This document shows, piece after piece, positions 36,839-39,539 of a stretch of 39,539 nucleotides of DNA. This DNA is from Bacillota bacterium (GTDB taxonomy: Bacteria; Bacillota; Sulfobacillia; JAJZYS01; JAJZLH01), in the NCBI GenBank assembly GCA_021827745.1, contig JAKAUI010000001.1:1-39539 (forward strand). Reading direction: 5' to 3'. The number at the start of each line of letters is the position of its first letter. The first letter of the stretch is position 1. A program made the position numbers and the translations under genes. The notes under the pieces were generated by a model, which worked only from the letters and a program-made list of their open reading frames with translations, was not told where the DNA came from and did not search any database.

Positions 36839-38934
36839 CCGTGGCCGAGGTGGCGGTGGACCGAGTGGCCGACAAGACCTTCAGCTACCTGGTGCCGGAT
36901 CACCTAGAGGCAACAGCGGGGACCCGGGTGCGGGTCCCCTTTCGCACCACCGAGCGCACAGGAACGGTGGTGGCGGTCGAAGACCGCATCGCCGCCTTCA
37001 CGCTGCGGCCACTTCTGGCCGTGCTGGAAGGGGAGGAGCTCGGTGCTGGGCTGGTCCCTCTGGCCCAGTTTCTGGTCGACCACTATCTCAACCGCATGCC
37101 GCAGGCGATCTCGGCCATGCTGCCACCGCCACCGGCCGCCGACCGAGGGCACTGGCGGGTCACGCTCACGCCCGAAGAGGCCCAGGCGGCTGTCGAGCGC
37201 CTGGCGTCGCGGGCGCCGAGACAGGCCGATTTGTTGGCACGTCTGGCACTCGGCCAGCAGCCCATGTCTGGCGAGAGCCAAGTGGCTCGCCGGCTTTCGG
37301 CCCTCGGGATGATCAGCTGGCAGGTCGAAGCGATCGCCCCGGATCGGCCGACCGTGAAGGCCGGTCATCGTCTGACCGCCAGCCAGGAACTGGCCGTAAA
37401 GCGGCTGGCCGGTGGCGGCCAGAGCCTGTTGCTCGGCGTCACTGGGTCTGGAAAGACCGAGGTCTACCTGGAGGCGATCGCCCAGAGGCTGGCGCTTGGG
37501 CAAAGTGCCTGCCTGCTCATTCCCGAGATCTCGCTGACGCCGCAGCTGCTCGGCCGGGTCGAAGAGCGGTTCGGGGGCCTGGTGGCGGTGTGGCACTCCC
37601 GGCTCAGCGCCGGCGAGCGGTCGGCCGCCTACGCCCGGCTGGCCAGCGGTCAGGCGCGGGTGGCGGTGGGCGCCCGGTCGGCGATTTTTGCGCCGATGAC
37701 TGATCTCGGACTGGTGATCCTGGACGAGTGCCACGAGACCAGCTTCCAACAGGAGGAGTCGCCCCGCTACCACGCCCAGGAGGTCGCCCGCTTCCGGCTT
37801 CAGGCCAGCGGCGGCCGCCTGGTGCTGGGCTCGGCCACGCCGGATGTGGTCGACTTTCAGCGGGCCGAGGCGGGGGAGCTCGAGCTGCTCACCCTGGACC
37901 AGCGCTTTGGCCCGCCCCTGCCCCAGATCGAGATGGTGGATCTGCGCCGCTTCGGACGGACGCCGCTCTCTTTGCCGCTTCTCGAGGCCCTGAAGGCGAC
38001 CTTGGCCCGCCGGGAGCAGGCCATCTTGTTCCTCAACCGGCGCGGGTTTCACCCGCTGGTGCTCTGCCGCGACTGCGGGTTCGTGCTGCGCTGCCCGCAC
38101 TGTCAGGTGGCGATGGTCGTCCACCTGCCGGCGAAAGACGCCCACTGCCACGCCTGCGGCTATGTGCAGCGCCCGCCCAGCGCTTGCCCAACGTGTCAGG
38201 GAGACCACCTGCAACCGCTCGGGCTGGGCACTCAGCGGCTGGAGGCCATGGTCGCTGAGGCGCTGCCGGCGGCCCGCATCGTCCGGCTCGATCAGGACAG
38301 CGCCAGGGTCAAAGGCGCCTATCAGGCGATCCATCAGGCGGTGAAGAGCCATCAGGCCGACATTCTGATCGGCACCCAGATGGTGGCCAAGGGCTTTGAC
38401 TTCCCGGACGTGTCCTTGGTCGGCGTGGTGCTGGCCGACCAGGCCCTGCACTTTCCGGACTACCGGGCCGCAGAGCGGACCTTCCAGCTGGTGGCCCAGG
38501 CCGCCGGCCGGTCTGGACGCCGCACGCAGGGCCAGGTGATCGTTCAGTCCTTCGACCCCTCCCACTACGCCCTTCAGGCGGCGGCGAACCATGACTATCG
38601 AGGCTTTGCCCAACAGGAGCTCGCCTTTCGTCAGGAGGCCGTCTACCCGCCGTTCACCCATCTGCTATTGGTCGGGGTGAGCGCCGAGGACCGGAAGGTG
38701 GCAGAGGCGGGGGCCGCCAAGGCGGCGGAGGTGGTGCGCCGCGATCGGGCGCTGACCGTGCTGGGACCTGCAGCGGCGCTGCGGGCCAAGGTGCGGGACC
38801 GTTGGCGGATGCAGGTTCTGGTCAAGCACGAAGAGCGCAACCGGCTCCTGGAAGCAGGCCGGCAGGTCCAGGCCACAGCCTGGCCCACGGCCATCCGGCT
38901 TGGCATCGTGATCGATCCGCTCACCATCCTCTAG
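36835..38934 (+). CDS. priA: Primosomal protein N' (PriA helicase)
   Basis: LLLGVTGSGKTEVYLEAI; VILDECHETSFQQ; zinc motifs CRDCGFVLRCPHC...CHACGYVQRPPSACPTC; GTQMVAKGFDFPDVSLVGVV. GTGA overlap with coaBC. Confidence 0.95.
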   Translation: MTVAEVAVDRVADKTFSYLVPDHLEATAGTRVRVPFRTTERTGTVVAVEDRIAAFTLRPLLAVLEGEELGAGLVPLAQFLVDHYLNRMPQAISAMLPPPPAADRGHWRVTLTPEEAQAAVERLASRAPRQADLLARLALGQQPMSGESQVARRLSALGMISWQVEAIAPDRPTVKAGHRLTASQELAVKRLAGGGQSLLLGVTGSGKTEVYLEAIAQRLALGQSACLLIPEISLTPQLLGRVEERFGGLVAVWHSRLSAGERSAAYARLASGQARVAVGARSAIFAPMTDLGLVILDECHETSFQQEESPRYHAQEVARFRLQASGGRLVLGSATPDVVDFQRAEAGELELLTLDQRFGPPLPQIEMVDLRRFGRTPLSLPLLEALKATLARREQAILFLNRRGFHPLVLCRDCGFVLRCPHCQVAMVVHLPAKDAHCHACGYVQRPPSACPTCQGDHLQPLGLGTQRLEAMVAEALPAARIVRLDQDSARVKGAYQAIHQAVKSHQADILIGTQMVAKGFDFPDVSLVGVVLADQALHFPDYRAAERTFQLVAQAAGRSGRRTQGQVIVQSFDPSHYALQAAANHDYRGFAQQELAFRQEAVYPPFTHLLLVGVSAEDRKVAEAGAAKAAEVVRRDRALTVLGPAAALRAKVRDRWRMQVLVKHEERNRLLEAGRQVQATAWPTAIRLGIVIDPLTIL

Positions 38935-38945
38935 GGGGCGACAGC

Positions 38946-39539
38946 GTGAAGGTCGGATTTGCAGGCACGGGCACGTTCGCCCAGCTGGTCTGGCGGCAGC
39001 TGACCCAGGGCAGCTACCCGCCGTGTTTGCTGGTCACCGCCCCAGCCGCCGGAAGAGGTGGGGCCCGGCAGCGCGCAGTCGCTCCCCTGGCCGCCCTGGC
39101 CGAGACGGCCGGGGTGCCGGTCCTGGCGCCTATGGCCTGGGACGCCGCGGCCATCGCACAGGTCACGGCCGCCGACCTCGACTGTCTCGTGGTGGCCGAC
39201 TACGGACGCAAGCTGCCCACCGGCCATCTGCCCTGTGCCATCAACGTGCACCCGTCTCTCTTGCCGCGCTGGCGGGGAGCGGCTCCGGTGCAGCGGGCCC
39301 TGTGGGAGGGCGACCGCTACACCGGCGTCAGCATCATCCGCCTGACAGACGTCATCGACGCTGGCCCGCTCTATGCCCAGAGTGCCACGGCCATCTCGGA
39401 CACGGAGGACGCGGGTCAGCTCTCAGCCCGCCTGGCCGCTCTGGCCGGTCCGCTGCTGGAAGATGTGCTCGCTGCGATCGCTCAGGGCAGCGCCGTCCCA
39501 ACAGCCCAGGACCGAGCGGGCGCCCGCTGGGCGAGGCGG
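38946..39539 (+). CDS. fmt: Methionyl-tRNA formyltransferase, 3' end truncated by the window
   Basis: Open from GTG 38946 to the window end: MKVGFAGTGTFAQLVW...INVHPSLLPRWRGAAPVQRAL...GVSIIRLTDVIDAGPLYAQ. Not in the ORF track because no stop is reached. Confidence 0.92.
   Translation, partial: MKVGFAGTGTFAQLVWRQLTQGSYPPCLLVTAPAAGRGGARQRAVAPLAALAETAGVPVLAPMAWDAAAIAQVTAADLDCLVVADYGRKLPTGHLPCAINVHPSLLPRWRGAAPVQRALWEGDRYTGVSIIRLTDVIDAGPLYAQSATAISDTEDAGQLSARLAALAGPLLEDVLAAIAQGSAVPTAQDRAGARWARR

Overview
This 39.5 kb GC-rich window is a dense, almost entirely co-directional (+ strand) bacterial chromosomal segment of core genes. Only the leftmost gene, a partial AMP-forming acyl-CoA synthetase, is on the minus strand. 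Gene order: M20 peptidase, lgt, panC, 2-hydroxyacid dehydrogenase, a coproporphyrin-type heme block (hemQ-hemE-hemH-hemY/cgoX), a leucine/acyl-CoA degradation block (acyl-CoA dehydrogenase, BCCP, carboxyltransferase, HMG-CoA lyase, enoyl-CoA hydratase), asnS, rodZ-like, dnaK, an ECF sigma factor with a candidate anti-sigma, GNAT plus NSAR/OSBS enolase, cinA, thpR, recA, recX, rny, a tandem-domain ThyX-like protein, ymdB, M19 dipeptidase, PHP protein, a small HTH protein, dapF, dapL, remA, gmk, rpoZ, coaBC, priA and fmt (truncated at the right edge). The content resembles Gram-positive/Firmicutes-type genomes, but I cannot assign a taxon from sequence reading alone. I saw no CRISPR array, rRNA, tRNA or transposon. 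The most notable items are: (i) a 322-aa intein in RecA whose LAGLIDADG-type endonuclease catalytic acids look lost; (ii) a ThyX-like two-domain protein with the signature motif split and degenerated across both halves; (iii) two well-supported CTG start codons (HMG-CoA lyase, gmk) plus a possible third (GNAT), all missed by the ORF track; (iv) a PHP-family protein missing several canonical metal ligands; (v) a promoter-proximal GCAA hairpin plus T-tract at the start of an orphan dnaK; (vi) an operator-like palindrome upstream of dapF and inverted repeats inside the rny and remA promoter spacers. Most of the large antisense ORFs in the track are GC-driven shadow ORFs.
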